A stretch of DNA of 64,000 nucleotides from Gonocerus acuteangulatus (GCA_946811695.1 OX328128.1:29435457-29499456), one strand, 5' to 3'. Positions 1 through 11,520 are shown, counted from the first letter of the stretch. Made by a program: numbers and translations. Notes: generated by a model from the letters alone, not told the origin.

Positions 1-718
1 AATTTTCAAATAAGTGTCATATTAAAATTGTCATGAAAACGTAATGATTTTCTATTATGGGGCGAATTATAGAAGAAGATTTATGTTAAGACATGCTCAA
101 AAGAAACCTCGCTTAAACTCAGATTGCAATGATGAGATCACAGAGCATGTTTAGCTAATGATATTTACAGCTGTTTTTTTTTCTTGGCATCTACCATCTC
201 TTAAACAGACGATGAATTATCTGACGTACTAAGGCAGATTTATTAAGCTAGTTATTAGGTTTTTATATCAGCTTACTTAGGTTCAGGTAGTATGGCTGCT
301 TTATTTTTGCACCTGCTGTACGCATTTTGATGAATAAAAAAAACAATCAGCTGTAAAACTCAATAGCATAAACTAATTCATTTGTGTGATTAATTAATAA
401 CTTAAGTTATTTTTAAAAAATCTTAAAAATAGAAGAAGAAACAACAACTTACGTAATTTTTACTTTTTCCATGTGCCAGAATTACTGATACAATCTTTTA
501 TTGGAGAAACAAATATAAATATTGGAGAAACAGCAAATACAACTACATTCTAGAAATACCGATAAATTAAATAATAATAAAAAATGCACACGGAAAATTA
601 CGGAAACTGTGGAATTAAATGCCCATGGGACAGTTTAGCACACATCAAACCCGTAAGAACTATGACATTAGCTGTGCATGGTAAAAAAATTAAAAAATAA
701 ATAAATTAAAATAATTGT
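1..718. other. No recognisable feature
   Basis: AT-rich sequence with short homopolymers. I see no coding region, repeat copy shared with the rest of the window, or RNA gene. Confidence 0.6.
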
Positions 719-893
719 GGGTCTCCCCGTGGTCTAGTGGCTAACGCCTTTTATTCTCATGCGGGAGATGGTGGGTTCGAGTCCCACTGGCGGCAGGAAT
801 TTTCTCATCTCACGCCTCGTTGAGGAAATTCCTCGCTCCACCAGGATGACGTCGCTAATGGCCATGATGTTGCTGCGTCGTAATTATTACTAG
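719..893 (+). mobile_element. tRNA-derived SINE, family A, older copy
   Basis: The head resembles a tRNA gene: an A-box-like GGTCTAGTGGCTAACGCC (about 731-748) and a B-box GGGTTCGAGTCCC (773-785), the internal RNA polymerase III promoter of tRNA genes. It is followed by a body with GGCAGGAATTTTCTCATC and a mirrored AGGAAATTCCTCGCT, then the shared 3' tail (GTCGCTAATGGCC, 851-863) ending near 883-893. The same head, body and tail recur at 40998 and 48916, so this is a dispersed element and not a working tRNA gene. It is diverged from those copies and has no long poly(A), so it is probably an older insertion. The parental tRNA species cannot be fixed from sequence alone. Confidence 0.85.
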
Positions 894-2061
894 TTCAACT
901 TATAATCAACAATTCCTGATAATTTTATTAAAATAATACAATAAAAATATATTTAAACTAAAAGCTTGCTCCGAGACAACATGAACTCCACCTTTTAATG
1001 ACACACCAAGCCTTGTCCAATGCAATTAAAATAAATATTCAAAATTATTTGTAATGCAGCTGGCTAATAATTTCTGAATGACTTAATGCTTCTGGGGAGT
1101 AGACATCCAGCACTCGAGACATCAAATATGAAGAAAGAGTGCTACCTCGACTCAGAATTGGCCACACAATACACGTATTGTGAAATCACATAAAAAACCT
1201 ACTTATGACATAGACAATGTAGTTTTTATAGTAAAACACTAGCTTATGGAATGCAGAACATGAAATCAACTAAATATTCCATATGGCATGAACGAATAGT
1301 TGAGGGACAGCAGCCTGTACATAAACACAATATCCTCTTACTAGTGAAACAAAACTGAATAACAAGTATAGTTCAAGGTTACTACAGACATTTTTAAACA
1401 TACATTTCTGGGTATTAATTAATTACTTCGATTTTACTAAAGACCTTAATTCAATACAATTTAATTGATGTTGTTTATACGATTTAATGTTGTTTATATA
1501 CAATACATTTTTGTGATAATATTTATACATTATCTTGTATTAAATAATAAATGTCTGTTTATTATATCCGATCAATTATTCAGGCTTACAATGAATGCGT
1601 CCAAAAGAAATTACCAACGTTCATTGTTTAAACATCCATGTCCCTCTGCCTTGATAACATGTTTAGAAAATCCATATTTACAGTGAACGCCGCCGTATAT
1701 ACTTTGTAATTCCGTATTTACATATATATTTACACCGTACATTGAATATACATTAGAACTAATTTATAAACCAAATTTAATCAGAGACTGAAAGCATGGA
1801 ATACAATGAACAATAAGGTCTAAAGTTCGACCCTTGTGGGACTCCCTATTCAATATTTGGCATTCCCGTTCTAATTGACGTTTGTGTGTATACGTTTAGG
1901 GGTGGAATGCGCTACAAATGTGTACCGTTTCAAATTTAGGCATCAGTGATTAGCAAACCAACACAAGTCCATATAGACTTAACCTTTCCGTGTTTACAGC
2001 TCCGTCGACGTCAGGGGTACCGGAGCATAATGTCTATAGACTGTCAATAACACTTTAAAGG
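894..2061. other. No recognisable feature
   Basis: AT-rich, with only short open frames of ordinary chance length. No element boundaries seen. Confidence 0.5.
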
Positions 2062-2106
2062 GGAGGTTCAAAATGTCCTAGGTCTTTTTATGACTCAGTC
2101 AAATTT
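2062..2106 (+). repeat. 45-bp repeat flanking the piggyBac-type element
   Basis: GGTTCAAAATGTCCTAGG followed by TATGACTCAGTCAAATTT is similar to 3289-3332 (GGTTCGAAATGTCTCAGAGC, TATGACTCAGTCGAATT). The two copies lie in direct orientation on either side of the piggyBac-type element. The nature of the parent repeat is unknown. Confidence 0.55.
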
Positions 2107-3065
2107 TTAACCCTTGATTGACACCGTGGGATGAAAAATGCCCCACACTTTGTTCTATGGCGTGTTTCTTAATTTCTGCAAATCATAGAGACTCCCTCCT
2201 TCTTCCTAAATAATCGGAAGTGCATTATATAGAATAAACTAATATAAACAAAGCCAGTTGTCTGCTAATCGCTGCGTGATAAAGTCGCGAGTTGTGTGCG
2301 TGGTATTTTTTTACCCCACGGTGAAGTTAAAGTATGTCTTTTTCGCTCATCTGATAGGTCTTCACGGGTCGATCACTTTCATATTACGGCCTTCCGAGTG
2401 ACAAAATGGCCGGAAAACTGCCCAGAAAAGAATTTCTCTTTTATTTGGGCTACCAACTGGTGAAAGCTCATGTGGCAGTTAGTGCCCAACTGGAGAACAT
2501 ACCAAAACCACTAAAGACACTGATGCTTGTTGTTTTGGGAGATGAATCAACTCCTGATGGACCTTCAACATCTTTCAAAACCCCGTGAGATGTTCATTTT
2601 GTTACAGAAAGGAAGACAGGAAGACGAAAATACTATGTTCTGTGTGTAGAAGGGCGATGTGCCGCGGTCATCACCAATCACCAAAATGTTAACGAGTCTC
2701 AATTGGACTGAACACTGTATTTTTCTAAAGTTCCTATTTTTTATGGCTTTTGATCATTCTAGTTTATTGTTCGTAATAAATATTTTCAGTTTAGTCATAT
2801 TGTTTTTAGGATAATTATTTGGTGTACGAACAATATTGAGTTTTAGGATTTCCTAACTATTTTGTGAATTTGACTTAATATTTTGCAGATTTATTCCTGT
2901 TTTAATTTATTTCATGATGTTCCTCGTCTATACATTGTTGTTGTATAAAAAAGCAAAAGAAAAAATTGAAATGTGTTTATTTTAAAAATGTTTAAAGTAT
3001 AGGGTAAAATTTATCCCACGGTGTCATTACCGTAGATGTCAATAGCAGTGTCAATCCAGGGTTAA
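2107..3065 (+). mobile_element. Non-autonomous piggyBac-type transposon
   Basis: The element occupies 2111-3061 and is flanked on both sides by TTAA (2107-2110 and 3062-3065), the target duplicated by piggyBac transposases. The 13-bp terminal inverted repeats are CCCTTGATTGACA at the left and, read on the minus strand, CCCTGGATTGACA at the right. Inside them lies a second inverted repeat (CACCGTGGGATGAAAAATG at the left, CACCGTGGGATAAATTTTA read inward from the right). It is almost contiguous with the left terminal repeat but about 25 bp from the right one. This asymmetric terminal plus subterminal arrangement is the known design of piggyBac ends. At 951 bp the element is far shorter than an autonomous one (about 2.4 kb), so it is a deletion derivative that needs a transposase supplied elsewhere. 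Confidence 0.85.
2406..2588 (+). pseudogene. Possible remnant of piggyBac transposase C-terminal region
   Basis: A 60-codon open frame inside the piggyBac-type element. It reads MAGKLPRKEFLFYLGYQLVK followed by a short charged tail, then a stop. A basic, Cys-containing stretch (TERKTGRRKYYVLCVEGRC) continues in the same frame just after the stop, at about 2607-2665. Position, length and the late basic/Cys segment fit the end of a piggyBac transposase, where a hydrophobic helix follows the DDD catalytic domain and precedes a Cys-rich zinc-binding tail. None of the catalytic aspartates is present, so the fragment cannot be active. The assignment rests mainly on location between piggyBac-type ends; the protein similarity itself is weak. 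Confidence 0.4.
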
Positions 3066-3286
3066 ATAAACATAACAGGACTGAAAAATACTTTAAACAA
3101 AAAAAAAAACAACGACATTTCAGGCTGCATGGTTGAAATCTTAAAATATGAAAAAAACGGCAGTGCAAAAAGTACTAAAATGTGTTAAAGACATTGAGAA
3201 GAAATAAAGCAACATTAAACTACCGATGACATATATGGGTAGAAGCAGTAAATCCGAAAAAAAAAAATTGTTACAATGATTTAAAA

Positions 3287-3332
3287 GGTAGGTTCGAAAT
3301 GTCTCAGAGCCTTATATGACTCAGTCGAATTC
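3287..3332 (+). repeat. Second copy of the 45-bp repeat seen at 2062
   Basis: Direct-orientation partner of 2062-2106, at roughly 80 percent identity by eye. Confidence 0.5.
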
Positions 3333-3339
3333 TAAATTA

Positions 3340-3832
3340 AAATTAACTAAGTTTAAAAACATTTTAATTTTCATCACAATTATTTAAAATAAAAAAAGTT
3401 TAGCTCATAATAATGCTGAATGTTTATACATATTCTCATAATATAATAAAAAAAAAAAATTTCCCGAGTATGTTGGAAATACTTAAGAGGTTATACTGCC
3501 ATGAGATATTATAAAAAGCGATTCTTTCCTACTTAAAATGTTTTAATTTTTAAAATATTTTAAACGTTTTACCATTTCATTCTGAAAACATTTTTTCTGT
3601 TAGTAAAAGCATTACGATGGTGTAAGGATGTATTAAAAAATGATGGATAGAACCTTCCAAATTTTATATAAAGTCTATCATATATTTTTAAGTCCTCAAG
3701 GTGTTACTCCATGTTTTTTTCGATCGAATTTAGACTGACAGTGATAAGTCCTGCAACTGAAAAAGTATGGCGATGCCGAAAACTGTCACTCCAGTGAGAC
3801 CATTACAGTATCTGTGAACAAATACACACCCA

Positions 3833-3897
<65 letters not shown>

Positions 3898-4590
3898 TGT
3901 ACAGGCATGCAAAACAACAATACTCTGTCAGCGGAAACAACAAAATCAAACATAATCATTGAAACCCAAGCCGCTGTCCAACAACAGTTTGTTCAATGTC
4001 CCGTGAATACCCCGCCATAAAACTTAAGCTGCTGTAGAAGATAAAAGAAAAAAAAAGTATCCTTCCATCTGGAATGTGTAGAACAGGCTTCTCCCTAATG
4101 GATATAACACCATTACCCCCAACCTTTGGTGTTTGTCCCACCGACCAGCAGATAGAGCTACTGTAGGGTGGGCGACGAACTAAATCAAAGAGAATCAATG
4201 CTATCTCCCTCAGTCCTACCAACACAGCAATATATTTAATGCCGAAGAGGGGGGGGGGCGCGAAACCAGCGGTGGTTTGCTTCATGGCACCATCATACCC
4301 ACCTGATCCAATCATAGATTGCACCTAGCGGATGTTCATAACCTACCTGTCTTCGACTATTCTTCTTTTGTGTTGGTCTTTCAATATAGTCATTCATTCT
4401 TTATTATCAATGGACAATTTACTCCATTCATAAATCCCTACACTGAGTAAGCATCTCTCTACCTTGCAGGTATTTCTGCAAGTTTTTCCATTAACAAATA
4501 TCTTACATTTTTAAGGAGAAACTTCTCTTCTCCTCCTTGTCTTTAGGTTAGGTTGTAGATTTATTTGGGCGAGTAACTGCGAGGTTATTA
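3340..4590. other. No recognisable gene; contains one (TA)n array
   Basis: AT-rich with a (TA)n array at about 3835-3890, a run of 10 G near 4247 and no shared repeat boundaries. The 122-codon minus-strand frame at 3956-4324 has no recognisable domain. Confidence 0.5.
3835..3890. repeat. (TA)n microsatellite
   Basis: About 27 uninterrupted TA units. Confidence 0.95.
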
Positions 4591-4591
4591 C

Positions 4592-5068
4592 GTGCTATTT
4601 AAGTCTGTTTCATATTTTTGTGTTGTGTTTGAAGTTTTCATTTATTGTTCAGAAAAATGTACAATAGACGTGGAAGAACTGACACTACAAGACTATATGA
4701 ACATACAAACATACTTACAACTTGAATGGCAAAACATTTGGACTAACACACAAAACAACAAAATAAGAGAAATTAAGGAAACAGTACGTGTTTGGCCATC
4801 AAGCAACAGATCAACCCAAAGAGAAGAGGTAGACATTATGAGATTGCGCATCGGACATTCGTTGCTGACACATCGCTATTTAATGACTAGACAAGACAGA
4901 CCAGTTTGCGCCATATGCAACGCAAACTTGACTATTCAACACATACTGACTGATTGCAAAGAACGAGACAGACTAAATCCACGACATGAACGAACTTTTC
5001 ACAGATAACAGTCCACACTTAAACACAATACTCACTCACCTTAAAGACTCAAATATTTACAATTTCAT
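4592..5068 (+). pseudogene. LINE (Jockey-like) reverse transcriptase 3' coding remnant
   Basis: The open frame 4592-5008 ends with the pattern RLRIGHSLLTHRYLMTRQDR followed by CAICN and IQHILTDC. This is the C-terminal zinc-binding tail (CxxC, H, C) typical of the polyprotein of Jockey-superfamily non-LTR retrotransposons, in which it follows reverse transcriptase and often an RNase H domain. The stretch before it (LEWQNIWTNTQNNKIREIKE) fits the usual WQ..W spacer. After the stop at 5008 a different frame reads DNSPHLNTILTHLKDSNIYN to about 5067, matching the usual last residues of these proteins, so a frameshift lies near 5005. The reverse transcriptase and endonuclease domains are missing, so this is a 5'-truncated dead copy. 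Strand and family class are well supported; the exact clade is not. Confidence 0.75.
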
Positions 5069-5217
5069 TTAGCACAGGCAAGCACAGTAGAATTTATTAG
5101 AACATGTATGACTTAACGTGAAGTGTAGTAATGGACACAGGCCTTAAACCTTGGAGAGTAGTTGATGCGTAAAATTTGCTAACGTTTCACACAAAAGCCA
5201 TAAATTTACTTTAATTT

Positions 5218-5218
<1 letters not shown>

Positions 5219-5263
<45 letters not shown>
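5219..5263. repeat. (TA)n microsatellite, left flank of foldback element
   Basis: About 21 TA units ending exactly at the left terminus of the foldback element. Confidence 0.95.
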
Positions 5264-5266
<3 letters not shown>

Positions 5267-6928
5267 GGTGTCCCGTAAATGTCTAGTCATATTGTGAGGG
5301 GTGATAGAGGACCCTTAGGGGAACAAAAAATGTTCTATGACGATTTCCCGAATTCTCGCCCATAAGGGAGAAAACGTCGTTTTATTGTTTTTTCGAGACA
5401 AACGTACTTTTTAGAAGAATAATCGTTGTAGCTCCGTCCCAGATGGTACTACTAAAAAGGGTGTGAAACCAATCGAAAGCTGAGTAAATTTACTATAAGA
5501 CTAGTTGAAAATTTCCTGACATTTTATTGATATTTCTTTCCAGCGTTACTCCTCAATAAGCAGGATCTGAGATTTCCGGGTTTCAGAAAAACTTCCTCAT
5601 TTAACCAGCTTTCCATTCATGTATCACAACCCTGTGTTATTGAAGTATTTGAACGATTTAAGAACAAAAGTTTTAAAAAAAACATGGATCTGTGAAAAGA
5701 AAATTATATTTTGTTCTTGAATTTATTCAAAAAGCTGAAGGGAAATATTTTTTTTATAAATGTTTACATAAATATTAAGTAAATATTTACTTAAAAGAAT
5801 AAAAAAAATTACTTCCACGGATATAAAAAAAAATCTTAAAACAGTAAATAAATAAAATACACATTTATTTTGAATTTATTAATTCAGGTAACTAACACTG
5901 GGTCCAGGAGGCGCCCATTAAGGAACCCCAACTATGCATTAACCTCAAAAATTACTATTTTTACCTAAATCACGCATTTGAACACATTTTTACAGGACTG
6001 TGTACATATTATTTATGAGGGATAGAATTTTTAATTACCACAACAAAAACGCATGGGCTCAGAATCCCAGTGAGTTTCACAAGCGTAGCCATCAGTATTA
6101 ATTTAAGGTAAAGCATTTGTTTTCTAAATATAAGTACCTGTAAAAATGTGTTCAAATGCGTGATCTATGTAAAAATAATAATTTTTGAGGTTAATGTATG
6201 GTTGGGGTTCCTTAATGGCCGCCTCCTGGACCCAGTATTAGTTACCTGAATTAACAAATTCAAAATAAATGTGTATTTTATTTATTTACTGTTTTAGGAA
6301 TTTTTTTTATATTCGTGGAAGTAATTTTTTTTTATTGTTTTAAGTAAATATTTACTTAATATTTATGTAAACATTTATAAAAATAAATATTTCCCTTCAG
6401 TTTTTTGAATAAACTAAAGAAAAAAATATAATTTTCTTTTCACAGATCCATGTTTTTTTTAAAACTTTTGTACTTAAACCGTTCAAATACTTCAATAACA
6501 CAGGGTTGTGACACATGAATGGAAAGCTGGTTAAATGAGGAAGTTTTTCTGAAACCCGGAAATCTCAGATCCTGCCCAATGAGGAGTAACGCTGGAAAGA
6601 AATATCAATAAAATGTCAGGAAATTTAGAATTGCCTTCTTTTTGTAAGATATACATACTTACATTCATTCATTTTTACGTTTACTCCCAACTAGTCTTAT
6701 AGTAAATTTACTCAGCTGTCGACTGGTTTCACTCCCTTTCTAGTAGTACCACCTGGTACGGAGCTACAACGATTATGTTTCTAAAAACCACGTTTGTCTC
6801 GATAAAACAATAAAACGACGTTTTCTCCCTTATGGGCGAGAATTCGGGAAATCGTCATAGAACATTTTTTGTTCCCCTAAGGGTCCTCTATCACCCCTCT
6901 CAATATGACTAGACATTTACGGGACACC

Positions 6929-6931
<3 letters not shown>
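5264..6931. mobile_element. Foldback element with roughly 0.75-kb inverted arms
   Basis: Terminal sequence CAGGGTGTCCCGTAAATG at 5264 reappears inverted at the right end (CATTTACGGGACACCCTG ending at 6931). The two arms match as inverted repeats from the ends to about 5998 on the left and 6136 on the right, leaving a spacer of about 140 bp. The right arm holds about 60 bp (6625-6690, containing repeats of CATTCATT) absent from the left arm but present in the partial copy at 9922, so the left arm has a deletion. Both ends abut (TA)n, consistent with insertion at a TA in a pre-existing array. I see no coding capacity. The element is non-autonomous; its superfamily is not established. Confidence 0.85.

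Positions 6932-6995
<64 letters not shown>
6932..6995. repeat. (TA)n followed by (TG)n microsatellite
   Basis: About 25 TA units followed by 7 TG units, directly at the right end of the foldback element. Confidence 0.95.
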
Positions 6996-6996
<1 letters not shown>

Positions 6997-7216
6997 ATAT
7001 ATATTACGTCTTTTTTTTTAGTAGAATTTCCCCAAAACTGTTAATGTTCTGAATTTTTCATTCAGGATAACTTGAATATTGGCGGTTTCTACCGCCAACA
7101 TTAACATAGTGCAAATCGCTACGGGTGTGAGCTCTTAAAATAAATAAATATTTACTGTTCATTGCGTTCTCATACTTAACCCAACATAATGCACATGTGA
7201 ACTCCTTTTTCTCTAT

Positions 7217-7240
7217 TTTTTTTTTTTTTTTTTTTTTTTT
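7217..7240. repeat. Poly(T) tract
   Basis: About 24 T in a row; could be the poly(A) tail of a minus-strand retroelement, but no body is recognisable next to it. Confidence 0.6.
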
Positions 7241-7267
7241 TATATTATTTTTATATTTAATATTTAC

Positions 7268-7390
7268 TAGCTGACTACCCGTGCTTCGTCACGGCAGACA
7301 AGTAGTTAAATAATTTATCATCAATATTAACGCTACTACATAATTTTTGCAGTTTATTATAGCACGGTTCCCGTCATACAATAAGTTATT
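7268..7390 (+). repeat. Dispersed repeat beginning ACTAGCTGACTACCCGTGC
   Basis: ACTAGCTGACTACCCGTGCT then TCGTCACGGCAGACAAGTAG is shared with 11404-11520, including the later TTTATTATAGCAC segment. Both begin with the same terminus, so this looks like the end of a dispersed element whose other end I cannot place. Confidence 0.6.
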
Positions 7391-7467
7391 CATCAATTGA
7401 TAAGTAATCAAAGTATAATTTTTCTTGAAATTGGGGCGCTCCGGACCAGTATCAAGAAACAGATAAC

Positions 7468-7525
7468 CTAGAGATAACCCGCTATCTACAGGTTAATAAT
7501 AAATGGGCGTTGAAATTTATGTTTC
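7468..7525 (+). mobile_element. Fragment of SINE family C tail
   Basis: AGATAACCCGCTATCTACAG followed by AATAAATGGGCGTTGAAATT resembles the 3' part of the family C SINE at 54766 (ATAGATAACCCGTC, AATAAATGGACGTTAAAATT). Confidence 0.55.
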
Positions 7526-7699
7526 AAAGATGTCATTTGGAAACAACCATTATATTTGCAAGCATTACCAAGAAGTGCAAGGGTTCGGGATATTATTACC
7601 GCGGATGGACCATCACCAGGTAGAGCGTAAACTCTATGAGGGACAAAATCACAGTTTATTCCTAATAATTCAAGGTCTGCTGTCATAGTTAAAATGAAG

Positions 7700-8660
7700 A
7701 TCAAATAAAAATAATATTAAAACTTGTTGAATTGTACATTTTAAAGTTTTCAGTTTATTTTGTCTTATGTATGCTATTTTACTTGTGTATTGGATTGATA
7801 TTTTCAACCTTAAAAATGAAGGTTTTGACAAACTTAATTGGTCTTTTTTTTATGTAAAAATATCAATATATCTTACAAGTAAATAATTTTGGAATTTAAT
7901 TGTCCTATTCCACTTAATATTTTTTTTTAGAAATTATTATATAAATATTATATTCATTATAGATTTTTTTTTTTTACTAATTTTTCATTATTCTTTCCTT
8001 TTCGTTATTTATTTATTGATTTACATTATTATATTTTATTTGTTTTTACATTATTATGTATGTTATTATTCTTTACGTAGAAGAGTGTATTAGCTGTTTA
8101 CGAATATGGTAAAAGAATCATTACCAATAAAGTGGGAAAAGTCAGCCTGCCACGTAGCTTTTAGTTTGAACAGTCATGCACAAATTGCATTCACAACCCC
8201 TCAAAAGTTAACAATAATTCCAAATTTATGATGAATAAAATAAGTTCCCCTACAACGTTGTCTTGCTGTGTGCTTTTATAGCCCAACCGTTCTATGAATA
8301 CTGAATACATATTCTTCTGAATACAAAAACTCACACCTTGTAGAGGAATTTATGGATCATTTTGAATCGGAACTGCCATATGATATAACCACTATATCTC
8401 TCGGGTGAATACTATCGCCATTTACAACCTTCTGTTCAGAATTCCTGAAGGGAATAGCACTGTTTCCTTTTTTTTCTTTATAATGCCTGCCTGCGCTTCT
8501 TACTTTCCTTTCGAAAGGGAACCTATGCAGGTTGGTTCGAAGCTTCGACAGAACCAATACATGTTGACGTTCAATAAAGCTTAAGAACGATAAAGCCATT
8601 TATAACAAAAATGATGATTGTATAACATAGATATTTCAAGGCAATAGAATAACTTGTACA
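7700..8660. other. No recognisable feature
   Basis: AT-rich, with T-rich tracts near 7920-8060. The 80-codon minus-strand frame at 8357-8599 has no recognisable domain. Confidence 0.5.
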
Positions 8661-8667
8661 TGCTCAA

Positions 8668-8715
8668 AATGCTCAATAAGTCCGTCACGCAGGAGCTGCA
8701 TAACTAAGCACTTTC
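8668..8715 (+). repeat. Variant terminus related to family F
   Basis: AAGTCCGTCACGCAGGAGCT followed by GCATAACTAAGCAC parallels the family F start (AAGTCCGACTCGCAGGAACT, GCGTCATCTTAGCGC). A near-identical inverted copy lies at 45055-45097, so it defines a second subfamily of ends. Confidence 0.55.
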
Positions 8716-8974
8716 CTCAGAATTGGGAAGGGTCGAATGCACTCCTGAATAATTCGCTTAAAATAACCTATATAGGTAAATAAAATAAAAATATAAATTG
8801 TTCTGCTCTTTTGCTTTTATGAGCAGCTGTTTCAATTATTAATTTTGTAATTAATTTCCTTCCAGAGTTTTGTGTATGCGAGGTACTACACTACGTAATA
8901 AATACAAAAAGCTTCACATATTCATGTATTTTCGCGAACCTACGTTTTGGTGGGAGAATTCAATTCAAACATAG

Positions 8975-9360
8975 TACAAAGTAACACCCCCCCCCCTTCC
9001 AATATACCGATTTAGTTCATTTTTACAACACTTCTTTCTTATTAGATAGCTAGAACGTATACAGAGTTTTGTAACAATACAACAGAAATTACGACCGGTA
9101 TAAGGAAATTAGTCATTTCTGTCCGGAGTAAACCCCCCCTTTTAGTCAACCGATTTAGTTTATTTTTACAACAAATTTTTCTTTTCGACTGACCACAACA
9201 AATACCGAGTTTCGTTGAAATATAACAAACATTATCGCTGGTATTAACAAATAACTACTTTGGCTCCGGAGTAAACCCCCCCCCCCTCCTCCGGATAGAC
9301 CGATTTTGTTGGTTAACGAACTCGTTCAATCGTTTCATGGGGGAATGCTACATACCAAGT
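8975..9360 (+). repeat. Imperfect tandem repeat, about 150-160-bp units
   Basis: The motif GGAGTAAACCCCCC followed by a CCGATTTAGTT-like segment recurs at about 8980, 9125 and 9270, with partly similar sequence between the recurrences. Each unit carries a run of C. The last unit runs into TTGGTTAACGAACTCGTTCA, a segment also found in family F. Confidence 0.6.
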
Positions 9361-9383
9361 TTCGCGAAAAACAAAAACTCTGG

Positions 9384-9386
<3 letters not shown>

Positions 9387-9440
<54 letters not shown>
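9387..9440. repeat. (TA)n microsatellite
   Basis: About 27 TA units. As in family F, it follows a CCAAGTTTC-type segment. Confidence 0.95.
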
Positions 9441-9444
<4 letters not shown>

Positions 9445-9921
9445 TTTAACTGGGGTCATTTTCTACTAGGTAGGATCGATAAAGATTCGAGAAAATTTTT
9501 CAAAAATTCCGTCATGAGTGCAACCTCAATAGCTACTTTCCGTTGTAGGAAAGTGCTAAAATCGTATCTCTTACATTTTTCCATAAATAGGCTTACAAGT
9601 ACAAATTATTTACCTTTTGAGTTCGTATGAAATAAAACTGTAGCTGTTTTAAAGTAAATATATAAATACATGAAGTAAGTAGGGCCTTTTGATCGATATG
9701 GAAAAAAATCCCTCTAGATACTGAATAAATTTCTAGGTATCCGAGATTAATATATTAAGTTAGTGCAAGTTTATTAACCCATGTAATTATACAAATTTCT
9801 TATATTATGTACACCTTAACACCGAACCCCTCATATTACCATATATTATAATATTAATTATCACTATCTACGAGGTCAGGGAATTCCATTTACGAAACTC
9901 AGTGGGAACCCTGTACATATA

Positions 9922-10880
9922 CAGGGTGTCCCGTAAATGTCTAGTCATATTGTGAGAGGTGATAGAGGACCTTTAGGGGAACAAAAAATGTTCTATGACG
10001 ATTTTCCGAATTCTCGCCCATAAGGGAGAAAACGTCGTTTTATTGTTTTATCGAGACAAACGTGGTTTTTAGAAGAATAGTTGTTGTAGCTCCGTCCCAG
10101 GTGGTTCTACTAGAAAGGAAGTGAAACCAATCAATAGCTGAGTACATTTACTATAAGACTAGTTAGGAGTAAACGTAAAAATGAATGAATGTAAGTATGT
10201 ATATCTTACCAAAAGAAAGCTATTCTAAATTTCCTGACATTTTCTTGATATTTCTTTCCAGCGTTACTCCTCATTGGGCAGGATCTGACATTTCCGGGTT
10301 TCAGAAAAACTACACATTTAACCAGCTTTCCATTCATGTATCACAACCCTGTGTTATTTTGCATGTGAACGATTTAAGAACAAAAGTTTAAAAAAAAACA
10401 TGGATCTGTGAAAAGGAAATTATATTTTTTTCTTCAGTTTATTCAAAAAGCTGAAGCGAAATATTTATTTTTATAAATGTTTACATAAATATTAAGTAAA
10501 TATTTACTTAAAATAATAAAAAAAAATTACTTCCACGAATATAAAAAAAATCCTAAAACAGTAAATCAATAAAATACACATTTATTTTGAATTTATTAAT
10601 TCAGGTAACTAATACTGGGTCCAGGAGGCGGCCATTAATAAACCCCAACCATAAATTAACCTCAAAAATTATTATTTTTACCTAGATCACGCATTTGAAC
10701 ACATTTTTATAGTTATTTATAATTAGAAAACAAATGCTTTACCTTGAATTGATACTGATGGCTACGCTTGTGAAACTCACTGGGAGAGAGAGAGAAAATT
10801 ATTATTTTACCTAGATCACGCTTTTGAACACATTTTTACAGGAGTATGTACATCTTATTTATGAGGGATAGTGATAGTAC
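9922..10880 (+). mobile_element. Partial copy of the 5264 foldback element (one arm plus spacer)
   Basis: Starts with the same terminus CAGGGTGTCCCGTAAATG and follows the left arm through CCAGGAGGCGGCCATTAATA into the spacer (CTGATGGCTACGCTTGTGAA). No inverted second terminus is found. It keeps the segment deleted from the left arm of the 5264 copy, so it did not derive from that copy. Confidence 0.8.
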
Positions 10881-10904
10881 ATCTTATTTTTTTTTAATTA
10901 AAAC

Positions 10905-11030
10905 CCGTAATCCGGTAGACCAATTATGCTGGCTAACACACTTGAAATTTGAAATTAGAAAGAAAGTTTTTTTGGACTAAATTTCATCAAAATCGGTTCA
11001 TTTTTGAGCATGTGAGAGAACGAACAGAAA

Positions 11031-11055
<25 letters not shown>
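10905..11055 (+). repeat. Diverged segment related to family F, ending in (TA)n
   Basis: GGCTAACACACTTG, then TTTCATCAAAATCGGTTCAT, GAACGAACAGAAAATATATA and a (TA)n array. The order matches the middle part of family F. Confidence 0.55.
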
Positions 11056-11062
<7 letters not shown>

Positions 11063-11084
11063 CTTGCAAATGACCCAAAATATG

Positions 11085-11400
11085 TATAAATTCTCTCAGA
11101 TTTTAGGAGGCTTCGGGTCTTTAAAGCAGTAATCCTTCCTTCACATTACTCTATTTATTAGGCCCGACATGTTTCATGTGCATATTTTCGCACCTCTTCA
11201 AGGGGCACTTTTTGCTACGAACTCCTCTTGTCACCATGTACTCGGTCTGAAGTCTGGCTAAAAAGTTTTTAGCATGAAGTGCCCCTGCAGATTTGCGAAA
11301 ATATGCAAGAAACATGTAGGGTCTAATAAATACAGTAGTCTGAAGGAAGGATTACTGCTTTAAAGACCCCAAGCCTCCTACAATCTGCGAGAATTTATAT
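11085..11400. mobile_element. Palindromic MITE-like element
   Basis: TATAAATTCTCTCAGATTTT followed by AGGAGGCTTCGGGTC on the left reappears inverted on the right, where the last bases are GCGAGAATTTATA. The arms are about 100-130 bp around an unrelated centre. No coding capacity. The internal GGCCCGACATGTTTC and GCACTTTTTGC stretches resemble 56680-56760, which may be another relic. Confidence 0.65.
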
Positions 11401-11403
11401 ATA

Positions 11404-11520
11404 ATACTAGCTGAATACCCGTGCTTCGTCACGGCAGATAAGTAGTTATTTTATTGCGTTAAATGATGTATCATCAAAATTAACACTCCTACTTAATTTT
11501 GTGCAGTTTATTATAGCACT
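11404..11520 (+). repeat. Second copy of the ACTAGCTGA repeat
   Basis: ACTAGCTGAATACCCGTGCT and TCGTCACGGCAGATAAGTAG match 7268-7390 in the same orientation. Confidence 0.6.

Noticed and set aside
3956..4324. 122-codon minus-strand frame
   Set aside because: No recognisable domain, unrelated to any neighbour, and a frame of this length is expected by chance in 64 kb.
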